64,000 nt of DNA from Lentinula raphanica (GCA_027919835.1 JANVFP010000010.1:372001-436000), one strand, 5' to 3'; positions 25,683-37,617 are shown, counted from the stretch's first letter. Notes: generated by a model from the letters alone, not told the origin. Numbers and translations: made by a program.

Positions 25683-26064
25683 GGCGTGTACTAGTCAAGG
25701 ATAGAAGAGGGTGAGTAAGCCAATGTGAGTCGCAACCACCGGAAATATAGGCCTATGATTTCCCAGTGATTTCCCCATTGATGAGCATATTAGCAATTCA
25801 AAATCGGCGAGTAAGCCGCTATGAGTCTGAGTCTCTGACAAACCAAAAAAAGACAGCCCGATAACGAAGTTTCATTTCAGGGCACGATGCTTCGGAGCCA
25901 TTGCGTATATGCTACTACACGCGACTTAGGTTCGATAATTAGAACGACGCTTCATCTGAGGTTGGCAATCGCGCCGGCAGTACCTGATTGTGAAGGCAGG
26001 CTTCTAGTAGTAGATAGGGGCTTTGAAGCCTTTATCGATAGCTTTATCGCTCGAGCGTCGAATG
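25683..26064. other. Intergenic, no gene seen
   Basis: Upstream of the aminotransferase and up to the inverted-repeat element. It contains two similar short stretches, 'gagtaagccaatgtgagtc' near 25712 and 'gagtaagccgctatgagtc' near 25810, spaced about 100 bases, of unknown meaning. Confidence 0.4.
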
Positions 26065-26635
26065 ACACCGGGGGCAAAGTCCGTGTCACCTGAATTCAAG
26101 TGCTTTCGTGTCACTGTGAAACTCACATGAAACTCACCTGTCTGATCTGTGTACATTGTAACATACTCACAACATGTACATTTCGAGTTTGGGTAAATAA
26201 TGAGCAATTGGCAGCTAGAAATACTGCAATAGTTCTTGATATATTACTGAGTACTTGGAGAATAATACTGATCAGAATCTTCTAAAAATAAGAGCCAAGG
26301 AATGAAGAACAATCACTTCAGGATTGCTGGGTCATCTTGGAATTTTGGCAGGGACCCTTAACATGTACCTGTGCCAAGTATCACTAAATTTTGTTAAATG
26401 CCTTAATGATCTTTTTTCATAGGCCAACTCATCCTGGTTATGCTTTTTTCTGAACTTTTTGAAAGCTAAAGCAAGTCCACTCAGCAGTTTTCACATAGAA
26501 AATGTCATTGTTGTATTGTTTACATGTAAGGATTGATAAGATAATCAGTGCCATTTGGCATGTGAGCTTCAAGGTGAGCTTCACAGTGATGCGAAAGCAC
26601 TTAATTTCAGGTGACATGGACTTTGCCCCCGGTGT
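26065..26635. mobile_element. MITE-like non-autonomous DNA transposon copy
   Basis: The ends are inverted repeats: ACACCGGGGGCAAAGTCC at 26065-26082 and its exact complement at 26618-26635. The arms stay clearly related for about 75 bases with roughly ten mismatches. The direct repeat GAATG lies immediately outside each end (26060-26064 and 26636-26640), as expected of a 5-bp target-site duplication. The 571-bp unit is AT-rich inside and codes for no recognisable protein. The superfamily is not clear; 5-bp duplications are known for Transib and a few others, but the terminal bases do not match a family I can name. Confidence 0.8.
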
Positions 26636-26640
26636 GAATG

Positions 26641-27628
26641 CCATTCCACTGTACACACTCTTCCTTAGAAAAATAGTGTACATTAAACCAAAATACCCAA
26701 ATTAATGCAACTCCCCTCGCATTCGTCGAGCCATTCTTTGTACATTCGTGTCATCGCGTCTTGTTTGGGTGATAAATGGTTTCACAAAAGCAGAACGTGA
26801 ACTGGACTTGAGGATATTGAGTGAAATCATAGCAACAGAATATCAGGAGAAATACCTCGAGTGAAGTCGCTGATCCCCCAAATAAGAAACGCGATTGTAT
26901 TCGAATGCCCGAAGGTTGCCTAAACGCCAAGAGGTTTGCGCACAGTCTAGAGCGATAATGAGATTAATTATGGGTTCATTGCCAACTAGAATTCGCAAGG
27001 ACCTACTCGAGTTGTAAGGGTGTGGTGGGTGGTCCGAAGACAAGGAAGATTTCTGAGAATCTTGTGTTCTTATACGTATCGCCAGCGATTGTCGACTGCC
27101 TAAACTGTTGAAAGGCACAAAGTTCAGAACTAATTATACCAAAACTAGCCTGCCACTGTAGCAGAACGTGGATCGATACAGGATCGATAAGAGATTGCCG
27201 TTGTCCGTGGCGGTCTAAATTCTGCGGTATCTGTAGAATGCGACGACCACCAATGGGAAGCAAGGAGAACTTGAAGAACAGACGCCTTGATATTCAGTTC
27301 GATCAGGTGGAGCGGAATGCATCGGACTAACAGCAGGTCAGGTGATGACGGTAGAGTTTGTCAGCCGAGCCCGAAGTTGGTTGCACTCTTCCTTCATCTT
27401 CAACGATTACACCTCTTGATCAACAACTCTTTCTTCGAGGAGGAGGTAGAGAAGTCAAGTGGTTAGGAAGTGGGTGTAGTGAGGTGACGAACAATGATTA
27501 GTCTCAATAAACACACCTTTCTTACTTGTTCCTGATCTGACAGACAAGCGAGGTGATTTGGCTAGCCTTTTCCAGCAATCAAGTTATACTCGCTAATCTT
27601 TGGGAATATAGACAAGTAGTTGAGCAGA
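26641..27628. other. Gene-poor spacer before the zinc-knuckle gene
   Basis: Nearly 1 kb without a supported gene. Minus-strand open frames at 26843-27263 resemble no family and do not join through plausible introns. The last 200 bases likely hold the promoter of the CCHC gene. Confidence 0.45.
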
Positions 27629-28451
27629 ATGGCATACCAATTCTCCAGAAAGGGCTGTTTCAAGTGTGGCAACTGTGTGTTCCGATTTAATTTCTTACCT
27701 ACCCCCGATTTACGTTTCTCAAGTGGGCCACATCGCCGAGAACTGTTCCTCGGAGCAGCGTTTATGTTACAACTGCAGGCAACCAGGACGTACGAGTACT
27801 TCCTTGAACAGTCACCTGAATGGACTGACGATACCCGTAGACGAATCTTCTGCTTGCCCCTCTCCTAGGACTGCTTCTGCTAAGCAATGCTATAATTGCG
27901 GTGGTGTAGGGCATATAGTCGGTAATAACAGTCATCTTGTCTCCAATTACCTCTCATCGTTTCGCAGCCGAGTGTCCGAGCTTGAAGGTTCAACAGGGCC
28001 AGAAGTGTTACGTGCGTATTGCCTCTTCATCGTGGATCCCGAAATTTGACGAAGCCATGATAGAATTGTGGACGATTCGGACATATTGCTCGTGTCTGTC
28101 CCAATGGTGCAGCTGGAGGAGCATTTTCTGCTCGTCCTGGTCGTGGCCTCAATACATCAGCCCTACCTCCCATCGTTTGTTTCAAATGTGGACTTTTGAA
28201 TCATCGGGCGAAGTACGAATCTATCTATCATGAGTGTCTGTGCGCATCCTCACCATGATCTACGAAGGGACTGCCTTGCACCTGGTGGTGATGTTCCGAC
28301 TGGTCCTGCCGCCATGAATAAACCCAAGATATGTTACCGCTGCCAGAACGAAGGACATGTACTCATCTGCTATCAACTATTTTTTGCTCTTCCTAACTCT
28401 TTTCTCTAGATTGCAAGAGATTGTCCTGAGGCCGCGGAATATGCTCAGTGA
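27629..28451 (+). CDS. CCHC zinc-knuckle nucleic-acid-binding protein, Gis2/CNBP type
   Basis: Small single-stranded nucleic-acid-binding protein; yeast Gis2 and human CNBP bind mRNA and affect translation. Start MAYQFSRKGCFKCGN. Six knuckles of form C-x2-C-x4-H-x4-C can be assembled: CFKCGNLGHIAENC, CYNCRQPGHESSAC, CYNCGGVGHIVAEC, CYNCGRFGHIARVC, CFKCGLLNHRAKDC and CYRCQNEGHIARDC. A Gly/Arg/Ala linker separates knuckles 4 and 5, and a short linker (PGGDVPTGPAAMNKP) separates 5 and 6. Six introns were placed, one inside each knuckle. The end is PEAAEYAQ. About 180 residues, a normal size. Confidence 0.9.
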
Positions 28452-28665
28452 AATATGCTATAGTGTCGAACCTTGATGTCCCACATAATGATTTTATCCC
28501 GGTTGTGCCCTTCGTTGTGATACTCTATTCCATCTCTAGGGATATATGTACACAATGTGTTTGTCTTTTTGAGCAGTCTTATCAACGAAATAAAACAAAA
28601 TTCTAATGGTTGTTTACACCAAACTCGCATATACATAAAAGTACTCTTGAGCAAGGCGGTAAAAT

Positions 28666-29361
28666 ATGATGCTCTTCTCGCGTGTACCACCGCTAGCAAA
28701 TAGGTGCAAAAGGTCGTTCTTTTCGTTACCTTCCTTTGATTCAACGCCTCAAACCTTTCGTGAAAGCAAGGTATTTCCGTGCGTTGTGAAACTCCTTCAT
28801 GCGCCTTCCGATAACTTTGAATGATATATCATGCAGTTACAAGAAAGAAGAACTGTTCGACATCGTTTCGAATGTAACATCTTACCCTCAATTCGTTCCC
28901 TTTTGCACCGGCTCGCGTATACTGAATTCCTCGCCCCGAGAAGAAATGCGACCTTACACGATGGATGCAGAGCTGACCGTCGGGTTTCTTTCTTTCAATG
29001 AGAGCTACATTAGCAGAGTGACGTGTGTTCCGTACAGCTCAGTGAAGGTGCGTCGCGAACAACTATGACTTGGGGTGATATGATCCTGACTCTTTGATAG
29101 GCAGTCGCATCATCATCAACTCCGTTGTTCAAAACATTGTCTACTGTATGGCAGTTCGAACCTCGCCCTGAAGGAAAAGATGGTGAACACACCACCCTCG
29201 TTACTTTGGACCTTTCGTTCGCCTTTGCAAGCCCAGTTCACGCTGCAGTATCCTCTGCCTTCTTCGGACAAGTTTCGAAGCAGATGGTCCAAGCATTTGA
29301 GAATCGATGTTCGAGTGTATACGATAGTAAAACCAGACATCATACAAGTTTTCTACCATAG
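28666..29361 (+). CDS. COQ10: Coenzyme Q-binding protein COQ10, START-like domain
   Basis: Mitochondrial lipid-binding protein needed for ubiquinone function in respiration. The N-terminus MMLFSRVPPLANRCKRSFFS is basic and free of acidic residues, fitting a mitochondrial presequence. An intron with donor near 28776 joins FRESKVFP to YKKEELFDIVSNVTSYPQFV, the START/COQ10 entry motif, then PFCTGSRIL. A second intron after VPYSSVK leads to TLSTVWQFEP, LVTLDLSFAFASPVHAAVSS and FFGQVSKQMVQAFENRC, the conserved C-terminal helix. Both junctions restore the family frame. The stop lies 22 bases inside the next, convergent gene. Confidence 0.9.
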
Positions 29362-30056
29362 ATACGCTTCTGAGAAGTCACCCTCTTTTCCCTTACCCGA
29401 GCCTTTGCTGAGCGTGACATGCCATGCCATCCAGACACCCTTTGTGAGCTCTGCGCATCCAATACCGTCCTGGGTAATGGGTCTGGCAACTCTTTCGATT
29501 CATGACCAGGAATCAACCTCCATCGCCATTCTTGTGCCATCTTGATGCCCGTAGGCAGCCAACATTCTCCTCCATGCTGCTTGTAATTGACACGGTCCAA
29601 ACGAGTCCCATCGTCTGCCTGTGTCCCTTGCCTGATGTGAACCTGGTGAACTTCACCCAAGTCCTTCATTTCTGGTAGCACGGTAACTTTGAGGTGTCTA
29701 TACCAAACTTATTGTTGTGGTTGAACATAGTGTGTGATGTGTCCTTACCTCAGAGACCTAATGGGATGGGTAGGGTTCGGGGGTCGTATCGTCTGAGAGA
29801 GATGGGATTCCGGAGGGATGAAAGAGTCCTTTTCTGCTTCGTCAGGAAATTGTTGTTGGATTTTATTATAGATATCCTGAATGCGAAGGCCAATCGTTGG
29901 ATGAGGTCTGAGAATCTCGCGGACTAGCTCCCTACTTCTCTCCGTGCTGAAACGAATGAACGTTTTCGCTTTGACCGCTTCACGGAGAGCGTAGTGGATT
30001 CTCATGTTGGAAGTTGTTGGAGGTTGTGAAAGTAAATTCGGCAAAGAGACGCCCAT
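29340..30056 (-). CDS. Small basic protein of unknown function
   Basis: Two exons (30056-29749 and 29697-29340) around a 51-base intron give 221 residues. I do not recognise a domain. The N-terminal part looks helical (LREAVKAKTFIRFSTERSRE), the middle holds HPIRSLRHLKVTVLPEM, and the end is strongly basic (SRSAKARVREKRVTSQKRIY). A basic, Arg-rich protein of this size could be a mitochondrial ribosomal subunit, but this is only a guess from composition. The reality of the gene rests on two exons whose frames join cleanly at GTAAGG...TATAG and on an ATG at the start. Its 3' end overlaps COQ10. Confidence 0.65.
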
Positions 30057-30173
30057 TTGGCAAGTAAGTATCCGATATCAAGATCATAAGTTTGTAGGGA
30101 TTTTATGATTTACTACTATGTAGAAACTACAGGATAAGATCAACTGTCAACATGAGCTCAAGGTCGTCAGGAC

Positions 30174-31569
30174 TCAGAGCTTGTGTTCTTGTTTTTTCCT
30201 GGGTGTAAAACCAATCCTTGGAAAGTGACAATGGAAAAGAGTGTTCGACACGGCGCCTTTCGTTTGTATGATTATTTCTTCGTGATTGAACGCAACCAGT
30301 TTGCCGGTCGTCGCGAATTGTTGCCCTATAAAACCATTTCGATGAGATAACCTAGAAGTTACTGCCACTACACGCGAGAACTGACCCGAACCATCCGGAA
30401 CCACTTCAATCATTTGACCTTTGAAGACACCTAGCCGAGTTGCTTCAGCTGCATCGAACCCAACTACTTCGTAAGGCTCATGCGGAGAGTTTGCGATCGC
30501 GATGGCGGCATCTGGGCCTCCGAGAGCTATTGGTGTAGGGAAATCCTTCCGCGCGGATTGAATGAATTTGTTCATGCGGTTCAGCCACTTGGGGCATTGT
30601 CAGGACTCAGAGATGATACGAAGGATGTGGATAGACTCACTCTCAATGCAAAAGGGAATTTTGTCTCATCAAATAGCTCTTTGGTGTTGGGGAAACCACG
30701 AAGCCAGTCATAGCTGAAATGGACACCAATGTCTGCCAGGCTCGGGAGTTCGGTGTCAAACAACCATTCGCGGCCATCTTGCAACTGTTCGTTGACGAGG
30801 GCCTTGTGTACAAGCAAGTCATCAATGATCGATCAAGCTTGAAAGACTTGTAAGTATGTATTCACAAGATGGGCTGACAGGGCATTCATGGCCTTTCCTT
30901 GCGAGTTCATCATGGCTTGTGCATCAAGATTGGGCACAAACTAGAAGGGTTTGAGATACAGCATTTGCGAACAGCATGTCACCCACTGTTTGGCGGTCCT
31001 TCATAAAAGATTCGGGGAAGCGATTCCAGGGTAGGAGAGTTGTGGCCAAATTGAATAATATGGCATCGGAATAATGCCGAGTAAGAGCTTTCAAAAGACC
31101 AGTGTCCGCTGAACCTCCATGCTTTTTGGGCGGAAAGATGGTTCCATATCCTTTTGAGGCAGGAAAACGTCTTTCGAGCGCAGCAACGATGAGGCTAACC
31201 CGGTTGAATCAATATCATTATACCATGAGGGAACTTCTAATTTTAACCTGGTATCACAGTAAATGTCGTTACCGATGGCCAGGACGGGGATGAGGCGATA
31301 TGTAAGCCCCAAAAGTTCTGTGATTTCGGGACGGGGAAGTACATTAGCTACCTAGAAAACTGGTTTGCAAAACATGGCAGACTGAGATCAGCGTTGAATT
31401 AACCTACTTTCACAGTCGAATGAGGAATGTTCTTCAACAGCAGAACATTATCGATCTTCACAGAAAATGGGGATGCATTGTAGCTGTAAAAGGCTGTTCA
31501 GAGGTACAGTCGGAAACTGAAAGCTGAAACTAACCGATACAGGATGACCCCGGGGTTAGAAGAGGACAT
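30174..31569 (-). CDS. Glutathione S-transferase-like protein with extra C-terminal domain
   Basis: Start MSSSNPGVILYRYNASPFSV, a thioredoxin-like GST N-terminal fold, followed by LLLKNIPHSTVKVANVLP and LIPVLAIGNDIYCDT, which contains the cis-Pro loop and glutathione gamma-Glu site region. The middle exons give a helical GST C-terminal half (ELPSLADIGVHFSYDWL, WLNRMNKFIQSARK). About 110 residues remain after it (TPIALGGPDAAIAIANSP, YEVVGFDAAEATRLGVFKGQ, GKLVAFNHEEIIIQT), beta-rich in appearance and not part of a normal GST. A 60-base, stop-free segment with GT...TATAG ends near 30330 looks like an intron that could also be translated in frame. Enzyme activity and substrate are unknown. Confidence 0.75.
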
Positions 31570-31959
31570 GATGATCGAGAGAAAAGACAAGTGGCCATGT
31601 GAAATAAACGGCCTTAGTTCAACGGTTATCCGTTCTGGTACTAATGTGACGCAGCTTGATATTCTCGAAATCTGTATTGGACTACACATAGCACAACGCA
31701 GTCGGGATAATAATATAGCTGCGCATACTTACTGTAAGTACAGACGGTGAAAGAGAACTTTGAGGTTGACAACCACCGCCGGGCGGCGATGCTGTGTTAC
31801 AGGAGTACGTAAGCATCAAGGCAGTGGGAGCCTCGTTGCTTCAAATAATAATTCGAAATTCATCTTGCCTTGTTATAGCTCTTCCGTCAGCTCTTCTACC
31901 ATATTCGCCTCGTAACCACCTTCTTCATAGTTTCTTCTTCCACATAGGTGGTTCTTACG

Positions 31960-34900
31960 ATGGCCAACCGTCAACCTCCAAGCTCTGTATCTTCTCATAC
32001 CACCGGTTCTACCACAGCCTACGGCGACCCTTTCGCAGATCGTCCTCGTCAAGCACAATTCGTAGAACCAGAGCGCCCATATCGCAACAACGATGCACAG
32101 GCTTTCGAGAGTACTACCTCTATACCTCAAGAGTTTGGTGGTCGCGACTACAATGAGGAAGAAGACTACATGGAGAAACAGCCTCTGACTGCTGGTCAGC
32201 CTTATCCCGGCGGCTTTTATCCTCCGTAAGTTTCGTGTTGATTTTGATTGTTTTGACGCACCGACGTGGCTCCTCAGAACGCTCGATCCCAATGCATATG
32301 GGGATCCCTATGGTGGCCGCCCCACCTCTGTTGCGTCTACATCTACAAACGGTGTAGACAGCGCCTGGCGGAGACGACAAACTATCAAACGCGGTGTGAC
32401 TCGCAAGGTCAAGCTCACGAAAGGAAACTTCATCACGGAGTACCCAGTTCCAACTCCGGTTCACAGTGCTATTGAAGCGCAATATGCTGCCACTAGCACG
32501 ACCGAATTCTCGTGCGTTTTTTTCGAAAAAGACTTTATGTCAAGACCGCTAATCACCGCACTTCAGACACATGAGATACACGGCTGCTACTTGCGATCCA
32601 GACGAATTTTCGGAGGCTAACGGTTACTCTTTGCGTGTCAAGAAATACGGGCGTGAAACCGAACTATTGATCGCTGTTACCTCTTACAATGAAGACAAGA
32701 CTCTTTACGCGCGTACATTGCATGGTGTCATGCTGAACATCCGTGACATCTGCAAGACAAAGCAGTCCAAGTACTGGCGCCGGCAAGCAGAAGAGGGCAT
32801 GCCAGGCTGGCAGAAGATCACTGTTGCTCTGATTGTTGACGGTTTAGAACCTATGGACAAGAGTGTACTGGATATTCTTGCCACTGTCGGTGTCTATCAA
32901 GACGGTGTCATGAAAAAGCAAGTCGATGGAAAGGATACCGTTGCTCATATTTTCGAGGTGAGTATAACGTTATGGCACCCTCGCTTTTGGTATCAGGTGA
33001 TAAATCATTGTCAACTAGTACACCACCCAACTTTCGGTTGACGCTTCGCCTCAACTAGTACTGCCCCAAGCTAATGACCCCACCAATCTGGTTCCCGTGC
33101 AAATCATCTTCGTCCTGAAGGCCAAGAATCAGAAGAAGATCAACTCTCACAGATGGTTGTTCAACGCCATTGGAAAGATGCTGAACGTATGTTGTCCATC
33201 AGTATGAGATGTCGATATGCTCTGACGATTATCCGTCAGCCTGAGATCTGTGTTCTCATTGATGCGGGTACCAAGCCTGGTCACAAATCCATCTACTATC
33301 TATGGGAGGCATTCTATAACGACCCACACCTCGGTGGTTGTTGTGGTATGGCCTTGTTTCATCACTTTTATCATGCAAAATCTGAAGTTATAAAAACCCA
33401 CAGGTGAAATTCACGCAATGATCAAGGGTGGCAAGAAGTTGCTGAACCCGTTGGTGGCTGCACAAAACTTTGAATACAAAATGTCAAACATCCTTGGTGT
33501 GTTCACTGTTGCTTGACGTGTTACAGATATTGATGTAAGTATCACCAGACAAGCCTCTTGAAAGTAGCTTTGGTTATGTTTCCGTGCTTCCCGGTGCCTT
33601 TTCCGCGTACCGCTATCGTGCCATTCTTGGACGACCGCTCGAGCAATACTTCCATGGAGATCACTCTTTGGCTGATCGTTTGGGTCCCAAGGGTATCTAT
33701 GGAATGAACATTTTCACTAAGAACATGTTCTTGGCCGAAGATCGTATCCTCTGCTTCGAACTGGTCGCTAAGAAAGGCGACAGATGGGTGTTGACCTATG
33801 TTAAGCCTAGCAAAGCTGAAACTGATGTACCGGAAACGGCTGTCGAATTGATTGGTCAACGACGTCGTTGGTTAAATGGTTCTTTCGCTGCCTCTGTTGT
33901 GAGTTCGATCAGTGTAGGTATTCTTGCAATCACTCACTTATTCATCGAAAGTATGCCCTGGTCAACTTCTTCCGATTCTATCAGTCTGGCCATGGTCTTA
34001 TTCGTATGTTCTTCTTCCACGTGCAAGCTTTGGTAAGTATCCTATATTCTTTGATCCATTATATGCTCAACTTCAGTTTAGTACAACATCTTCTCGCTCA
34101 TCTTCTCCTGGTTCGCTCTTGCAAACATGTGGTTAACTTTTAGTATCATCATCGACTTGCTTCCGGATCTCAAGACTGATCCTATCATCATCTTCGGTAC
34201 TGCGGAAATCGTACGTGCAAGATCTGCCTTCTTTCGTTCCGTTCTTGATTATTTCTTTGACCAGACACATTGGATCAACCTTGGATTTAAGTGGATCTAT
34301 CTGGCCTTCCTAGCGTTGCAGTTCATTCTTGCACTGGGTAATCGTCCCAAAGGAGAGCGTGCGGCATACAGCATCACACTTTGGTAAGAATTCATTCATG
34401 GAAGGTTGTTGAACTTGTGCTGAACACATTGTAGGGTGTATGCACTCCTTGCTATCTATCTTTTGATTTGCTCGTTCTGGTTGACAATCAAAGCCTTCAT
34501 AGTAAGGAAAACTTCTTCCTGTACAAATATGGAGATCTGAGTATCTTGTTCGGTAGGCTATCCCTGCGACCATTGCTGCAGACAATGGAGACTTGGCAAC
34601 CCTTTTCAAAGGTCCGGTCGGTGCTTTGGCGGCAGCTATGCTTTCAACTTTTGGTGAGCATCCAGCCCTTTACACGAAGAAATGTGAAATCTCATGAATG
34701 TCACTCAGGTATCTACTTTTTTGCGTCTTTCCTTTACGTGCGTACCACATCTTCGTTCATTAGCACGTCATTTAAGAATATCTTACATAGCGGGATCCCT
34801 GGCATATGTTCTCGTCATTCGGCCAATACCTCTGTCTTGCTCCCAGCTTCACAAATGTTCTCAACGTGTACGCTTTCTGTAATCTTCATGATGTGAGTTA

Positions 34901-35459
34901 CATCCATTAGCGACGTCTGTAAACTCAACGTTGCATTCAAGGTCTCCTGGGGTACCAAAGGAAGCGACAAAGCTGAAGCGCTGCCTTCAGTCTCGTCATC
35001 AAAGACCAAGGATGCAGACGCTCCAGTCGTAGAGGACACAACCAAGGTGCAAGAAGACGTCGACGCGGCTTTCAAGGAGACGGTCACTCGTGCCATCACC
35101 AAGGTCGAAGTTAAGGAAGTCATCGAGAAGCCAACGATGGACGACGAAAACAAAACGTTCCGAACCCGTTTGGTTTCCTTCTGGATGCTGTCCAATGCTG
35201 CTTTGGCCATTGCCATCGAGACTCTAAACGGTCTACCGGACTCGGACAGTGTTGAACAAAATGAGGATGAGTTGGAGAAGAAGCAAAACATTTACTTCGA
35301 GGTCATCCTCTACTCCACCTTTGTGCTGGCATTTGTGAGGTTCTGCGGAGTGAGTCTTCCTTGGTCACTCGATGAAACTGAAAGAAACTTAACATTACTC
35401 GATAGTGTCTTTTCTACTTCTTCAAGAGGAACTTGTTCAGATGGTGCCGTAGGAACTGA
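31960..35459 (+). CDS. CHS: Chitin synthase, division 1 (classes I-III)
   Basis: Membrane GT2 enzyme that polymerises UDP-GlcNAc into cell-wall chitin. The start is the ATG of [11 protein letters not shown] disordered N-terminus is followed by the chitin synthase N-terminal domain ([20 protein letters not shown]) and the catalytic core: [57 protein letters not shown], the acceptor-site [22 protein letters not shown] (EDR, catalytic Asp region) and [12 protein letters not shown] (QRRRW). Transmembrane segments follow through 33900-34900, a charged loop (34950-35150), then two more helices and the basic end [13 protein letters not shown] after a last intron. About 900 residues, as usual. More than ten introns. 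Confidence 0.95.
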
Positions 35460-35764
35460 AATCTTCGGATTCCAATGCTCTCGTTTCCCCCCTTGTTCAT
35501 GAATGATACGGATGGACATTAATATATTACTCGCATTTCTTATCCATTTCATCGTCTTTCGTTACAGACTCATGCCCACCAACTAATTTGAGTAGCTCTT
35601 CTTTATTCTCGCTCAGTTATCCTTTCTTGTTACTTGTCCGCAAACGATTGCTTCACCATCTTCAATGTTCATCCTGCACTACGCCATACTTTCGAGACTG
35701 GCCACTGGTTATACCAATCGATGTGTACAAATGATATTCCATCATGAACGGAAGTCAGAAATAG

Positions 35765-36612
35765 TTAGGAATACATAGAACTATACTCATTCCGGTCGTC
35801 TTGCGACGCGCGTCGAGGACCTGGAAAGAAAGTGGGAAATGTTGAGATACCAGGTAATTCCAAGACTTCGCCTTCTCTCAAACGCTCTAGCAAAGTATTC
35901 AACTGAGAGGGATCGTAGGCATCTTGGACATCGGGGGGAACTATATCAGGCCTCTGACTAGTTCTTTCTCCGTCTCGTTCCAGTAACGGTCGCCGACATG
36001 TGGGACATGTATCATGCTGAGTGACAATGTCAGATTACAAGCATCCACCTTATTGAAGATTCCATGATGCACTCACACCACCCATGACCCAGCGTGAAAT
36101 GCTGATTATGAGTCAAAAGAGTTCAACAAAACATCCCGTTCAATCTCAGGTCGAATGGAAAGACTCAACTCTCTTCGACAAAATAGATGATTGCACTGGA
36201 ATGATTCTGCCAATCTGGTCACTCCTAATTCTTCTGTTGGATGGGCAGGAGAATCCATCGCGATCGCTGTCTCTTCTTCTGCCAGTAGAGCGGTAAGAGG
36301 GACAAAACATATCGGACAAACCGATTCTGAAAGATAGAGAGGTTGAGTCTCAGGTGTGCAACTAGACAATCGACCTACCTGCGTGACCCAGCGCAATTAC
36401 TTGCTTCTCGTCCAGTCTGGGTAGTTTGCGGATGATTGTATCCATTTCTCTAGTTCCTTTCAGATTTTGTTACCTGAACTTTGAATGTAGAAGGCTCACT
36501 GTTGTGATAGTCGTCCAGGAGCTTGACCGGATGTGAGGAATTCAAAGACCATATCTCTGACATTATCAGCAAGTGAATCCGTTATTGGAAGGCTGTCGGG
36601 AAGAGTGGTCAT
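35765..36612 (-). CDS. Small RING-finger protein
   Basis: Probable E3 ligase. Start MTTLPDSLPITDSLADNVRD. The RING reads CPIC, a loop of about 40 residues, FQCNHLFCRRDISRWVMGG and HDTCPTCRRP, assembled over two introns. The position that normally holds the sixth zinc ligand is Asp (FCRRD), the same arrangement as in the three RING genes at 52-56 kb, which suggests common ancestry. The C-terminus, after ERDGERTSQRPDIVPPDVQD, is short and ends EYSSMYS. Target unknown. Confidence 0.78.
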
Positions 36613-36702
36613 AGTAGTTGTGCACAGTGACTTCGTTGGTGGTGGCGGTGAAACCGTGAACTTAGGGGCCCGGGCGACGCGTCATTTCACTTAACCACGG
36701 TT

Positions 36703-37617
36703 CTATTGGGTACAACCATGCTGCGTACGGGCGGCAAGAACAAGTACGCTAATTATCAATCCCAAAGATCCTGAAGAACCCAGCTCGTTCTGCGTCTGAA
36801 CTCTCAATATTCCCCTGATATTCCCTGTTACCATAATCAAAAAGTACACAAGTTCAAAAAGGTATCCAGGGATGTCGAGATCTGTCATCGAAATGGCAAC
36901 GACCGTACATACTGGCCATTGCGTTCGCCTGCGATCGTTCTACGTACCGGCTATCCTGACCCAAAAACCGTCTCTGTTGATGCTGATGTCTCCGGGTTGG
37001 GGGTAATCTTCAAAAGGGCCAGATTGTCCGGGGTCCCGATCGCGAATAGGGAGAATTCGAGTTGCACGCAGTACTATCTGTCCCTCCGGACTTTCCATCC
37101 ACTCGCTGTTAGCCAACCAGAAACCACGTCGATTATGCTCTGGGCGCAATCAATTCCAAATATAGAAAGTCATTCTTCCCTCTACATGCAAAGCATACTC
37201 AGGGATTGTAAAGGGGAAAAATGGAGTTTCATAAGTACCTGAATATGGTGCTAGGCGGGCATTACCAAGAAATATTCCATTTCTTTCCAACATTCTCCGG
37301 CATACAGCCTTTTCTTCTCCTGTCCTCTTCATTTCCTTCGACGACCACTTGTTCAACGTTCTTCGTAGGTGAGCCCGGGTAGCCGAGTCGGTGTAGGGCT
37401 TTCCCGGATTCCAAGTACCTTGACCGAATGGGAGTGTCTGGACCCAGCTTTCTTTGCCTCTCCACCATCCTATCCTAGCCCAAGTTCCTTCTCGGTTAAG
37501 GACAGGCTCACCTGTCAGTTCCGTTTACAAGTACCGGCAAAGCATCCATTCACGTCCACCAGTTCACGAATCATGAATTGCTCTGTGATTGGAGTAAGAG
37601 CAAAATACATATCGTAA
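36703..37617 (-). pseudogene. Decayed tandem copy of an unrecognised protein family
   Basis: Homologous in blocks to the adjacent minus-strand gene at 37824-38928. Readable blocks are LNREGTWARIGWW, TRAHLRRTLNKWSSKEMKRT, FLGNARLAPY, then, after an in-frame TGA, FWLANSEWMESPEG and ILPIRDRDPGQSGPFEDYPQ with INRDGFWVRI, then after another stop SMTDLDIPGYL. The TGA (in WN*LRPEHN) aligns with TCA in the other copy. No signal peptide or clear start was found; a TATTTATA box lies at about 37667-37674 upstream. Interruption by stops fits a pseudogene, though unusual splicing could hide a working gene. Function unknown. Confidence 0.45.

Noticed and set aside
26843..27263. Two minus-strand open frames as a possible gene
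   Set aside because: No recognised family, no convincing splice join and no clear start; likely chance frames in the spacer.
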